Source: Marsupella aquatica
Lineage: Eukaryota; Marchantiophyta
DNA length: 64,000 nt
Assembly: GCA_973895155.1 (NCBI GenBank)
Contig: OZ316895.1
Span: 7,440,001 to 7,504,000 of the forward strand
Direction of reading: 5' to 3'
The notes under the pieces were generated by a model. The model ran no database searches. It was not told where the DNA came from and worked only from the letters and a program-made list of their open reading frames with translations. The position numbers were made by a program, and so were the translations under genes. Below are positions 32,637 through 43,279 of this stretch, piece by piece; the stretch's first letter is position 1, and each line of letters opens with the position of its first letter.

Positions 32637-34091
32637 TGGCGGTCCGGTCTGTTACAGTGGACTTTGCGATGGCTTTGTGTTGGTAAGTTCCGAGCGGTAC
32701 CTCCTCACGAGATTTATAATTTTCTCAACCCTGTAACGAGAGCAACAAATCTTGTCTCAGACAGTTAAGGTCTCTAGAGTGCCTGCAAGGCCACGGCAGG
32801 TGTAGTTAAAACTAGATCAGTCCTGATGCTGGAAACCACAGCAATCATATTGTTTGTTGAAAGTTCATTGATCAGTGCACCTCGCTAGAACATCACACAC
32901 TGACTGTAGAGATCATCCAAGTTAGTATTGACTCTTTTTCAATATCCATATTACTGACAACGCAAAGCCGAGTACCGATTGATTAGTTTTGTAAAATGTT
33001 ATCTTTGTTTCATTTATACGCTAAAGCAAAAATTGTTAAGAACGTTATTTACATTTGCAGGGTTTATCATCTTCCTCGCTCTAGTTTGGGTGGTTCAAGC
33101 TCTAACTGTTGTCAAACTTCTACGATACACGATATTATTCATTGGTAATATATCTGTCAATCTCTTCATTCTTATTTCAGAACTGTTAAGCAGGCATTAG
33201 TATTTAGCACTGGCATACTTGCAGGTGTTGGCCTGAACCTTCTGATCACAAGCTCCATGGCTGCTTTATTTTGACGGAGCGTTACGTGTTTAGCTATATA
33301 GAGTTTGCTTCAATTGCTATACGGTTAGTAGCCTCCGACAAACCTTCATGATTTGCTAATACAGCAACTGAGGTCATTCTGTTGCTCATTGTAAACGCAT
33401 TGGGGACATTTATCTAAAGCCGAGTGCTGTGCGTTGGGTACTTGCTAAACACCACTGTGAAACAAATTGACCGTGTCCTTTCATTTGCAGGTACGATGAA
33501 TTGTATGTTCTCGGTTTATGGTATGTTCTATCATACTGCCCACTACATCCGTGTGATCTTTCTGATTCTCCAGTTTTATGTTACTTATGTCACTTCTGAA
33601 TCGACTACCTTGGTCACTCTGTAAAGCCACAGGCTTAATGACTAGGGATGAGTACCTCAACTGCGTATCGAGGTAACTGACGGTGATATACGTGGGATGG
33701 TTATTCAGATATTTACGATGATCTGATTTCAAGGAGAGTTCACTCGAGCGATTCTGAGAAGTTTGCTCAACTTTATCCGTTTTGCCCCTGTAATGGTCTT
33801 GCGTGGGGAATAATCTGGTACGCACTGGATACTGTCCACTTTTACATTACAAGTATTTCTATAGGGGAGTGAGAATGGTAGTTCTTTGTTAAAATACGTT
33901 GAGGTGCTGCAGGGTTTAGGGTTTCTCTTGCATTTCTTGGCACTTGACTGTCTTAATTATGTCATCATCATCAAAGTCCATTTCTCAGCTCGACTGACTT
34001 CGGTAGCTGTCTTTCTTTGTGCAGGGGTTTCATTTCATTCGTCTTTCTTTGTGGGGCAGTTTATCTCGGTCTCGTTATCTTATCCTGATTG
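32637..34091 (+). CDS. Candidate five-exon gene for a small C-terminal membrane protein (tentative)
   Basis: An ATG at about 32636 opens MAVRSVTVDFAMALC and ends in a strong TG|GTAAGT donor. Four further segments follow pyrimidine-rich CAG acceptors near 33060, 33226, 33491 and 34025. The donors are TG|GTAATA, CG|GTTAGT and TG|GTATGT, all in phase 2. The joined frame includes DHKLHGCFILTERYVFSYIE, RYDELYVLGLW and a hydrophobic C-terminal helix (GFISFVFLCGAVYLGLVILS) directly before a stop near 34091. However, exons two and three can also be read in another frame as a different hydrophobic peptide, so the model is uncertain. No family is recognised. Confidence 0.3.
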
Positions 34092-34719
34092 AATTCTTTT
34101 TCTCCTTGTTTAAGCTGGGGAATTGATTCGGTGATGAAAACACAGCATTAAAAATGGATTTAGATAACCACCTTTTTTGAATTGTTCGCCAGGAAGGGAG
34201 TTGATGTACGATTGGCAAAATTCACTTGTCCATTCGTTGTAATTTTAGATCATTTTTGGGTGTTATTTAAACCTCTTGGATCTCGACCGATGGAGCCTTG
34301 ATATTTGTGGAGGTCAATCACGCCTGCTGGGTTTACCTGCACATCAACCCATCTTAACTCACCATGGAATCTTTGCACATCACCCGTACGGGCTCTTTGG
34401 GCCTACTACTGAATCTCCAATCAACGGTGCAGAAAATGGAATTACGTATTCTCGAATCTGCTGATCATTGTCGACAAAATAACCAGAGCGGAGTGGCTCC
34501 ATCCCAGACGCTTTTACGTCTCACCATTTTCCCTCCCCTACATTGATGTGTCTATTTGGATACCCCTGGGAAAAGTCCAGACGTGCGGATGCTATTTTTA
34601 ATTCTTTCTTTGCAACTGCAGCTTACAGCTACAATGTTGTGTAAGATATTTTGAGTGTTCTGTGTCGTTTAGATTACAACTTCGAAGTAGTTTCGGGCAC
34701 TAAGCGAAAGTTTCATTAC

Positions 34720-34950
34720 ATCATCTTAGCTGAATTCACAGCCGCACGAGCTTAATGGTCGAAAAGGCCGCCTACATTCTCTTAGTTGAATTCACAGCCG
34801 CGCGAGCTGCTTAATGAGAAGGCCGCAGGACGATATTCCACTAACAGCCGGCAGAGCTTTCGGTATGGTGAAGCAGTTGTTGGCATGTGTCGCATACAGC
34901 CAATCACAGCCAATCTCTTCTGGCATGTGTCGCACACAGCCAATCTCTTC
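34720..34950. repeat. Two adjacent short direct duplications
   Basis: One unit of about 60 bp ('GAATTCACAGCCGC' to 'AAGGCCGC') occurs twice at about 34731-34828. A second unit of about 40 bp ('GGCATGTGTCGCA' to 'AGCCAATCTCTTCT') occurs twice at about 34880-34952. Confidence 0.6.
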
Positions 34951-35384
34951 TCGCAGTTTATCTCACGTGCAAATGAAAACGCGTTTTTGTTACAGGGCCA
35001 AACCCATCTCTTACAGCGACGACATTGACATTGGGCACTTGTATATTATGCTTGTTTTCGACATCAAATTTCAACATCCAAGCAAACATAGTGGAGCACG
35101 ATGGCCATCTTGTAAACTCATTGTTTAACACGTTCTTCATACATGAAGTCTGTCAGACAACTCGTACTAAAGATCCATTATAACGGATATAGTTTAATCC
35201 ATCAACACAATCTGGAGATCAGATTGAAACTCTTTCGTCACTGCGGAGCAATATACATCACCTGAATGGGTTTCGACCGACATCGCGGGACCTATGAGAC
35301 TCCTCAATTGAGCTTAGGTTAGAGATCCGGGACCAAGCCCTTCCCAAGTCCCAACAAAGGCAGGAGGAACGCTCAAACGCACGC

Positions 35385-36950
35385 TTATCTGTGCTTTTGA
35401 GGGAGCCTCAAAAGCTTCCGACAATAGTCCATGATGGACTTCTTTTTCTTCGGAGGTTTACTTTCTCCGCACCTACAAGCTTGACAATTACTAGCGTCGT
35501 CCTCAGGAAAGCCGAGGCAGACAATGCCTATGCCACCCTTGCCACAGGTCTCGCACTGCATCGGCATTACATGCCTCCCTCCAGAATTCACTGAGTATGC
35601 CCGCGGCATCTTTGTGTAGTTGGAAGCATTCTCTCGGAGCGAGAACGCTCGCACAAATTGGTGATGGCGTCCAGAGGTTGCTTTGGGGCAGTCCTTTACC
35701 TCCTCTACTCCGTAAATTGTGTAAGCCTTTCCAGCAGAGATGTTCTCTTTCTCGCGCTCGACGAAGCCCGGCTGCTCGTAGTTGTAGCGAAGCGGTTGCT
35801 TGTTTGAGGAACTGTGCTGCTTCTCTCGTGAGACTTTCTTGCAAGGCGCAACAGCAGACTCCCTAAACTTCTCCCGAAGCTTCTGCGTTTCCACCTCGTG
35901 ATTCTCTGTCAAAGAAAAGCTCACGCGATGCTTCGTTCTGACCGACACAGGAGTGCTTTTGGACGCCGCATGGTCTCTCCAATTCTCAGTGGACATCTCA
36001 GACCGCTGTCCTCTCGTCGAGCTACTTCTCTGAAGTCCTGCTGCTTCTCTTGCGGAACTGCTTCTCTGAAAAATTGGACCTCTCTCCTGAGCGAAGGAAC
36101 CACCACAATCAGAAGCGTCTGATCTGGGAGGCATTACGGAGGGGAGAGACCTCTGTTCCGGCCCTGGGATAGGAGCATTGAGCCGACCCTCTTGTTGTGA
36201 CGACTCTTTCGAGAATCTCTGGAAATTATGCCGAATATCGGCACACGATGAATGGAGAGTGCAGGACTGTGTCTCCTGAAGTTGAGAATGTTGAGGTTGT
36301 GTGCCTACCTGGGACGAGAATGGTTCCTGAGACTTATGAAGATCTAGTGCTGGCTCTCGGTCTCGGTAAGAGGTTCCTCGCCGCATGGACGAGGGTGTGT
36401 TTGAATTAATGCTCACAGAGTTATCAAGAACGCTCGCTGAATTGTCCCTAAGATAGGATTCGCATCCCATAGTCCGCCTTCTACTGCTCCTTTCTTCGAT
36501 ATTTCGTCCGACCCACACTCCCCTCCTCCCCCCTCCTTGCTGCCGCTGCTCCTGAAGAGAAGCACCAGTCGCAGCAGCAGTAGAGCTGTGGGAACAGATG
36601 GCTACAACGGTTGGCTGCGTGGTAGGATCAGGATGAGCGACATTGGGGTTCCCGTTCTCAAGATTCTGCAGCTTCTCCTGCAGCTCCTGCTCATGCTGTT
36701 GAGCAAAGCCATTGTTGTCAGGATACCCCTTCGAATGTGGCAGCTGGCCGAAAATCTCAGTGGCGAGCTCAGTCGATGGAACTGTGTAAAGGTGACCTCG
36801 AATGCTCTTCTGCTGATGGGCACGTTCGGCTTCAGCTGCATGACGTCCTTGTCGTGCATTATCTCCGTCGGTGAATTTATCGAAGACTTCGAATAGCTCG
36901 GAATCATCCATTTCGAATCCCAGCTCCCTCAGGCGTGCATAGCGAGCCAT
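35385..36950 (-). CDS. 521-residue Ser/Gln/Arg-rich protein with C-terminal Cys-rich tail; function unknown
   Basis: This is a single uninterrupted frame. I start it at the ATG at 36950 (MARYARLRELGFEMDD), because the frame extends only seven codons further and with no other ATG. The N-terminus has a compact acidic/aromatic stretch (SELFEVFDKFTDGDN). The middle is low-complexity and probably disordered, with many RS-type and Gln-rich segments (FQRSSSAREAAGLQRSSSTRG) and a coiled-coil-like EQELQEKLQNLENG. The C-terminal about 60 residues contain CETCGKGGIGIVC and CQACRCG, spaced like a small zinc-binding module, then a very basic tail (PPKKKKSIMDYCRKLL). I do not recognise a family. The basic tail and Cys pairs could serve nucleic acid or membrane binding; that is inference. 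Confidence 0.7.
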   Translation of the reverse strand: MARYARLRELGFEMDDSELFEVFDKFTDGDNARQGRHAAEAERAHQQKSIRGHLYTVPSTELATEIFGQLPHSKGYPDNNGFAQQHEQELQEKLQNLENGNPNVAHPDPTTQPTVVAICSHSSTAAATGASLQEQRQQGGGRRGVWVGRNIEERSSRRRTMGCESYLRDNSASVLDNSVSINSNTPSSMRRGTSYRDREPALDLHKSQEPFSSQVGTQPQHSQLQETQSCTLHSSCADIRHNFQRFSKESSQQEGRLNAPIPGPEQRSLPSVMPPRSDASDCGGSFAQERGPIFQRSSSAREAAGLQRSSSTRGQRSEMSTENWRDHAASKSTPVSVRTKHRVSFSLTENHEVETQKLREKFRESAVAPCKKVSREKQHSSSNKQPLRYNYEQPGFVEREKENISAGKAYTIYGVEEVKDCPKATSGRHHQFVRAFSLRENASNYTKMPRAYSVNSGGRHVMPMQCETCGKGGIGIVCLGFPEDDASNCQACRCGESKPPKKKKSIMDYCRKLLRLPQKHR

Positions 36951-37480
36951 AATCAGGCGTCCCTTTGGCACGTCTCACGTCGGACACCACAGACGAGTGG
37001 TATTTGCGGACGTTACTCAGGTGCTGTGGCGAGCTTGCCAGGTCAATTCAAGCGAGGGAGTGGCACGGAGACTAGAGATTGTACGTGGGAGTACCGAACT
37101 GGGCGGGAAATCTACCACAGCAGCAGCTGGCGAACTTGTTGGTCGACTACCAACATGCTTACTAGTCTGGCGAGATCGATGGACAACCTGTTAGAAGCAG
37201 TGGCATCCACGGTACTGAAAGCAGAGCTCAGAGACCGCCTGCAGTATGATGTAGGGCTAACTGTCTGAAATTACACGCTCGAGAAGGCACTGTATAACGA
37301 ACGTACACGCCAGGGACGAGACGAGACGAGACGAGACGAGAAACTCGTGTTTCGCTCGAGGCACATCGTCGAGCATCTCCATCGTTAGGGGCTACGGTTC
37401 CCCGATGACTTGCGAACGCCAGGATGAGATGGACAGCTCCATTGTCCCCATCTCACAACCTCAGTTGTGTGAATGAATTC
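36951..37480 (-). promoter_or_regulatory. Upstream region of the 521-residue protein gene, with an (ACGAG)5 microsatellite
   Basis: The stretch lies just upstream of the start codon. It contains five tandem ACGAG units at about 37316-37340. No TATA box was seen. Assignment as promoter is by position. Confidence 0.3.
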
Positions 37481-38930
37481 AGAAGAATCAGAAGCTAATG
37501 CGCTCCACAGTATCAGACCTCTGGACCCAACCCCCGGAACAACAACTTCGGCTCCCCTCATCAGACGCTACTGTACTTCAGAAACGTTTCAAGAACAACA
37601 CGGAACGTTCTCTACTTATTGAGAGGATTTGTTGCTACAAAATGCGGCACGATTCCTGCAGACGTTACGAGTCGACGGAAGCGATTAAATTACACGTTAA
37701 TCCAAGCCTCACTTTGTAGGTATGCAAGTGTATGCAGTCAGTACCACGACTCTCGCCGTAGGGATGATCAGCCGAACGGATGTTTCATTACTCTAAGTCC
37801 TCCGCCCGCGAGTCCCGAGGGCATGAAATAGTTTATTAAGGGATCATTCTCCGGAATATGGCAAGGTTGTCAGCTTGTGTGACTTGTGAGGTCGATGGCC
37901 CCCATTTCTCCGCACCTAAACGGCAACTAACTTGGCTGTTACACAGAAGTTCGCCACCAATAATGGATGATGACCAACTCTAGTGGCCCCACAGACTTGA
38001 GAGTTGAGATGTTCCGTCCTCCCGACTTCTCTCTCTTTCCACCGGCTCAACATCAATCCCTCAGCTACCACACCGTCTGAGGAAATTGAATGATCCTAAC
38101 TTGGCTCGGCGGCCTAGAAGCTTACTAGCTTTGCTACTAATGTTATACTCATTCGAGCTAGAGGCTGTGGCTGCTAATCGACGGGACGATGGCCGCCTAG
38201 GGAGGAGATGGATGGATCAAGGACAAATGGGCCCAGCAAAGCAGCAAATTCGATCGCTACTCTCCAGCATACTACGGAATTCCCGAAGACACAATGCATG
38301 GGAATTTGGGACACTGGAGTACTGTAGAACGATCTTTTTTCCTTGGAAATCCAAATTTCTAAACTGGGGACAGCATAATATAGAGGAGAGGAGAAAGATC
38401 TTCTTTGACTATTTTGAATCATCAATTCAATAGCTCGAGTTCTCGACCTCCACTACTCCGAGTCTCCAACAATGACAGCCTCGGATCCTCCCCTCCAATA
38501 GTCCAATTCGACCCCACCGCCGTCTCTGTGGTCTATAGCGGCTCGATCTATGCATCTAGGTTCTCACGTACGCTGCTGGCGAAGACTAATTTGTCGAGAC
38601 AATTGTACTGTAATGCTTCCTCTTCCCTTCACACGAGTGGGGGATTCATGATCATCCGTTTCTTCACTCCTCTAGTCCTCTCATGATTGATTCATTCGTC
38701 ATCACTGTCTGGTCCGCGCACGGTCGTTACTGAAGAAGAGAAATGGCGGTGGTGGTGGGATCCGATCATCCACCATCCCGCCTCTCTCGGGAGGCGATTC
38801 ATTCCTTCCCACCTTGGTCGTTACTGAAGAGCTGAAATAGCGGAGGTAGATCACCATCCCCTCGATCTCAAATTCTCAACAGCAATTTCTACCTCGATCA
38901 CTGCGTCCTTCCTTGCCTCACGGAGGAAGT
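37480..38930. other. Intergenic DNA with a short duplication
   Basis: No confident gene. The phrase 'GGTCGTTACTGAAGA' followed by 'GAAAT(G/A)GCGG' is duplicated near 38722 and 38818 with surrounding similarity. The plus-strand frame at 38086-38433 has no recognised motif. Confidence 0.35.
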
Positions 38931-38949
38931 GACTGAAGATTTTGAAGCT

Positions 38950-40600
38950 TTCCTGGCAAATTTATATGGTTGCCCAGGAGATCCATTCAATGCTGCCCAT
39001 TCAGAGTCGCACCCAGAAGATGAAGACATGCACTATTCTCCATGGGAAATTGATTTATTGTTGCTCATTGAAACCCCCATTCAATCAGCCGCCTTAGAGA
39101 ATGCATTACTGACTTACTGTAGCCCTTTGCTGAGAAATTGACTTATTGGGCCCATTGGAACCCCAATTCAATCAGCCGCCTTAGAGAATGCATTACTTCA
39201 GCCTTGCTGGGAACTTGAATTTATTGGGCCCATTGGAACCCCCATTTAATCAGCCGCCTTAGAGCATGCACTAGCATTGTTGGGATATTGATTTATTGTT
39301 GCCAATTGCATCCCCTCATTCAATGTTACCTGTTGTAGCATTGCCCATTCCATTGGGCACATGAGGTGAAAGACATGAGAGCAGAGTTTTTATTTTTTAT
39401 TTTTTAATATTTTAAGGGAAAATCTATGAAACCCAACAGAAAAGGAATAGTCAGCCACAACATTTGAACTCTAGACTTATGAGCTACCACACAACCATGT
39501 CCAACATTTGAACTCTAGACTTATGAGCTACCACACAACCATGTCTCTCTGAGTCAATCCCTAGGCAGGATTAGGCAGGGCCACTTTAACAAAGGGAAAT
39601 TTTGAGAAAAAATAATAATTTAAAAATTGCCAAATATTTAGGTGACAGAAGTGTCTAGTCAGGAGCACTCATGAAGGAGGGAAATTTCAGTCACCACAAT
39701 GGCTACTTGCCCCAGACCTTTAAAGAACCTGCATGTGAGTGTATGTGTACACATTTCCTGTCACAGGTTGCCCATGGGATCCATTAAGACAATGCTGCCC
39801 CTTTAGAGTCTCACCCAGAAGGTGAAGACATGTACTAGCCTCTATGGGGAAATGGTTTTATTGTGGCCCATTGGACCCCCATGCAACCAGCTGCCTTGGA
39901 GCATGCACTAGCCTTGCTGGAAATTGATGTACTGTTGCCCGTTGGATCCTGCATTACAATCAGCCCCATTAGAACCATGTCAGGAGCGCACGCAAAGTGA
40001 AGATGGGGGGGGTGAGCTTTCCTGGAAAATTTATATATTGTTGCCCATTGGATCCGCCATTCAATGTTGCCTGTAATAGCACTGCCCACAGCGCACATAA
40101 GATGAAGAGATGAGAGTGTAACTATGTCTTCACATTTTTGAATGAGAATATTTTTCATTTTTGCCCATGGATCCTGCCATTCAATGTTTTCAGTCGTCTC
40201 AATTGTCCATTGAGCACAAAAGGTGAACACACATGATGTTATTATATGGCTTCACATTTCCAAATTAATGCTACTTGTGGAAATCTATTTACTCTTGCCC
40301 ATTGGATCCCACCACAACGTGGCTTGTTGAAATGTGTTGCCCATCACACACAAAGGTGAAAACATGAGGGTGTACATTTCCAAATGTTACCTAGGAATTA
40401 TATAATATGTTGCCCGTTGGATCTTCCACTCGATGTTGCCACTGTCTTAGTTATGCACTGTGCATAGAAGGTTGAGACAAGAGGGTGTATGATTTCACAT
40501 TGAATGTTTCTTGAGAATTTTATTTATTGTAGCCCATTGGATCCCGCCATTCAATGTTGCCCCATTATGGCACTGAGCATCAGCAAGTGAAGCCTGTTGA
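38950..40600. repeat. Long degenerate tandem array with a 'GCCCATTGGATCC' core
   Basis: At least thirteen copies of a core near TTGCCCATTGGATCCCGCCATT followed by CAATGTTGCC can be seen, at about 38969, 39061, 39145, 39222, 39296, 39763, 39859, 39931, 40039, 40159, 40294, 40408 and 40527. Spacing is about 75-135 bp. Many units also hold 'AGGTGAAGACATGAG' and 'TTCACATTT'. The 39060-39300 part is a younger sub-array of about 77 bp. Between 39360 and 39760 the array is interrupted. On the minus strand the core translates as a repeated IQWATI peptide, but frames are broken. Confidence 0.75.
39445..39545. repeat. Near-exact 44-bp tandem duplication
   Basis: A 44-bp unit running from CAACATTTGAACTCTAGAC to CACACAACCATGTC occurs twice back to back with almost no differences. 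This indicates a recent duplication inside an interruption of the larger array. Confidence 0.8.
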
Positions 40601-40789
40601 AATCTTCCGTCCTGTGCTATTCTCTTCGCTTCAAGTGAACCTGTTAGCGGGAACCCGGGTTCACATTGGAACCCGAAGCCCGCCACGAACTTCATTGAGG
40701 GTCGACGAGAAAAGGGTGAGGGTGAAATTTCACAAAGTAACAAAGAATTTTAACTGTTTATATAAGTTTTCAACTTCTCAACTAGCACA

Positions 40790-40985
40790 TGTCGAGTAGT
40801 ATCTCGTTGGTTAGAATGTTTGGGTGGGAGTCATCAGGTGCTAGGTTCGAATCACGCTCCTGTCAGCATGGAGATAGTAGGTTTTGCAGCATTAAATGCA
40901 AGTACGGACACTAGTTTGTAAAAGAAATATTTAACCCTTTTGAGGGTGCAATATCATGGGACAAATCCGGGTTCCTGCCAACAGG
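40790..40985 (+). mobile_element. tRNA-derived SINE
   Basis: The head carries a good A-box region (TATCTCGTTGGTTAGAATG, 40800-40818) and a perfect-looking B box, GGTTCGAATC (40844-40853), 25-30 bp apart. Sequence around the B box resembles a tRNA T-arm (CTAGGTTCGAATCACGCTCC). A non-tRNA body follows (from 'TGTCAGCATGG' on). The tRNA part does not look like an intact tRNA gene, so a SINE is preferred. The 3' end is approximate. Confidence 0.6.
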
Positions 40986-40989
40986 TTCA

Positions 40990-41400
40990 AGTGTAGCACT
41001 TTGTGTCACTCCTATTCAATTCAAACCATTTGGAGAACATTGAAAGTACAAACCCTGCCCGACTCCACCTTAGAGATACCTGCACTCCAGGAAACAACTT
41101 TCCCTTCATTGGAGATACATTCCCACCAATAGATAGACCACAATGAAAACAGACTTTCTCCACATTCCAAGCTAGTTACATCAGGCAACGTGGTAAAACC
41201 AGTCGGACTGTCTCAACACTAAGGGGGTTGACTACCAAAAATTGTAGGAACCACGTGCAATCCAAAATAAATATTTTTGAAGGGAATTAGCTCAATTCTT
41301 TAAAAACAGCCTAGGAGGTAAAAAAGGTATTATAAGCTCAGATTTATAAAAGTTAACCCCTTCAGTTTCAATGCCAATTGTGGCACAAATTACTCGGAGA
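40990..41400. other. Intergenic DNA between the SINE and the copia relic
   Basis: No gene is supported. The right part may belong to the decayed copia element, but no diagnostic motif is visible. Confidence 0.35.
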
Positions 41401-41539
41401 CTTCAATCATCAGCAATTGAACTTCATGACATATAATAGCCTCATGATGGGAGCACCAATTCTCCCCAACAGCTCTGAGATTGGTGACACTAGCATGAAA
41501 GCAATTCCCACAAGGAGTAGTAAGGATATGCACCAAAAG

Positions 41540-42700
41540 TAGCATCTACTTGTCCTAGTGCACACAGATCTGTGTGGTCCTCTACCACTCCCATATCTTA
41601 CCTGTGCTAGGTACATCATGACCCTCACTAACAACTTGTCTCATGATAAGTGGGTGTACTTCCTGAAGCACAACTTGAGCAAATCTTCTCCTATATCTTA
41701 AGTGTGCCAAGTACATCATGACCCTCACTAACAACTTGTCTCGTGATAAGTGGGTGTACTTCCTGAAGCACAACTAGAGCAAAGCTTCTCCTATATCTTA
41801 AGTGTGCCAAGTACATCATGACCCTCACTAACAACTTGTCTCGTGATAAGTGGGTGTATTTCCTGAAGCACAACTTGAGCAAAGCTTCTCCTATATCTTA
41901 AGTGTGCCAAGTACATCATGACCCTCACTAGCTAGCAGCTTCTCTCAATATCATTGGCGGGTATACTTGCTGAAACACAATAGCAAAGCTTTTGAGTGTG
42001 TCAAATCATTTAAGCTAAAGGTCAAAATTACCATGTCAACAAAAATTGCGTGTCTTTGGAGGAATAGAGGAGGGAATTCTAAGTATCATATTATTCATCC
42101 GATAGTGCATTAGTCTGGGAATCCGGACAACTTACAAGATCCTGCACCCCTCATCAAAACAGTGTGGCGAAAACAAGATATCTATTGTGGCAACATAAAA
42201 TTCAAAGTTTTTGTGGTGGCTAGAGGCAACAAATAGATTGAAGGATTTATTAGACTATGACAAGACATTCGCTCCTGTTGTTCGCTGCTCCACAATTAGA
42301 CTCATTGTGGCTGTTGCTGTTGTAATGGTTGGGAGATCACCATATGGCTGGATCTCGGCACAACATTTCTCAACAACACACTCAAAAAGATCATTTCATG
42401 CTTCAACTACCGTGATTCTGTCACCCAAGCAAGAGCATCTGATCTAGTACAAGCTTTGACAATCTATCTATGGACTCAAGCAAAGTCCTCGAGCCTGGTA
42501 CAAAGAAATTGATTCCTTTCTTTGTTCCAATGGATGCGAGAAAATGACCTTGATCCAAATATCTACATTTCTCAACAAAACAACCAACTAGGGTTCATTC
42601 TTCTATTTGTAGATGACTTGTTAGTCACAGGTAACAGCACTATGCTTATCTCAACCATGAAACTTCATCTTTGAACCAAATACACAATGAAAATCTAGGT
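41540..42700 (+). mobile_element. Decayed Ty1/copia retrotransposon (integrase and reverse transcriptase relics)
   Basis: Integrase: from about 41558 the plus strand reads HTDLCGPLPLPY, then RYIMTLTNNLS and KWVYFLKHNLS, typical of the copia integrase core. Reverse transcriptase: from about 42240 it reads DYDKTFAPVVRCSTIRLIVAVA. At about 42466 LYGLKQSPRAWYKEIDSFL follows, and near 42590 LGFILLFVDDLLVTGN, which contains the catalytic VDD box. These lie in different frames with stops and shifts between them, so the element is dead. RNase H, gag and clear LTRs were not found. The repeat at 42980-43275 may be an LTR remnant, but its link to this element is unproved. Confidence 0.85.
41591..41935 (+). 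repeat. 100-bp tandem amplification inside the copia integrase, about 3.4 copies
   Basis: The word GTACATCATGACCCTCACTA occurs at 41611, 41711, 41811 and 41911, exactly 100 bp apart. The units are nearly identical. Because 100 is not a multiple of three, each unit shifts the integrase frame. Confidence 0.92.
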
Positions 42701-42979
42701 CCTACAGGGATTCATTTGCATCAATTAGTTGACATTCAAAGCTTACTAATAGACTATGGCATGATGTTGCCCTACTATCACTCCGCTCTCAAAAGGTTTT
42801 CATAGTTTCCGCTCTAACCAGATCTGATAACTACAGCCTACTATCTCCTCCACATTATTTGGGAAAACTCATCTACTTGACCCATAATTTAATTTTTTTC
42901 TTACATTTTAGGGGGCCCGAGGCCTAAAAATGTCGCAGGTGATCATGGAGAGGCCTCCATATAGTGAGGCCCTTGAGCA

Positions 42980-43275
42980 GACTAGACAACAATGCGACAT
43001 GCAATGCTGAACATGAGAGCACTCAATCTCACATTACACCAACAAGACACCATGATGGAGAAACTCTTGAAGGATCCATAGTTCATGAAAAAGTACATTG
43101 TGAAGAATCAGGGAGAGTTCTAATGTTCTCCCTCCAACCTATACCCCCTAAGGGGGCCAAGATGTGTGGGCCTAAACTAAGCAAATCTTATTCTAATGTA
43201 ATCCATGGTTAACTAACCCTAGTAATTAAGGCCAAACTAACTAGAAGCCGAGAACTCAAGTCAATTCCTAACACA
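42980..43275. repeat. Dispersed repeat copy B (pairs with 23060-23330)
   Basis: Full-length similarity to copy A in the same orientation, with small insertions and deletions, ending in TCAAGTCAATTCCTAACA. It lies about 300 bp downstream of the copia reverse transcriptase relic, as an LTR or 3' internal region might, but the second LTR was not found. Confidence 0.65.
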
Positions 43276-43279
43276 TGCT

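Noticed and set aside
39835-40743. Minus-strand frames with repeated IQWATI-like peptide
   Set aside because: They follow the tandem repeat, are interrupted between units and lack any start or splice context.
41582-41882. Overlapping minus-strand frames with repeated KYTHLSRDKLLVRV-like peptide
   Set aside because: These are shadows of the 100-bp repeat; the plus strand carries the real, decayed copia integrase.
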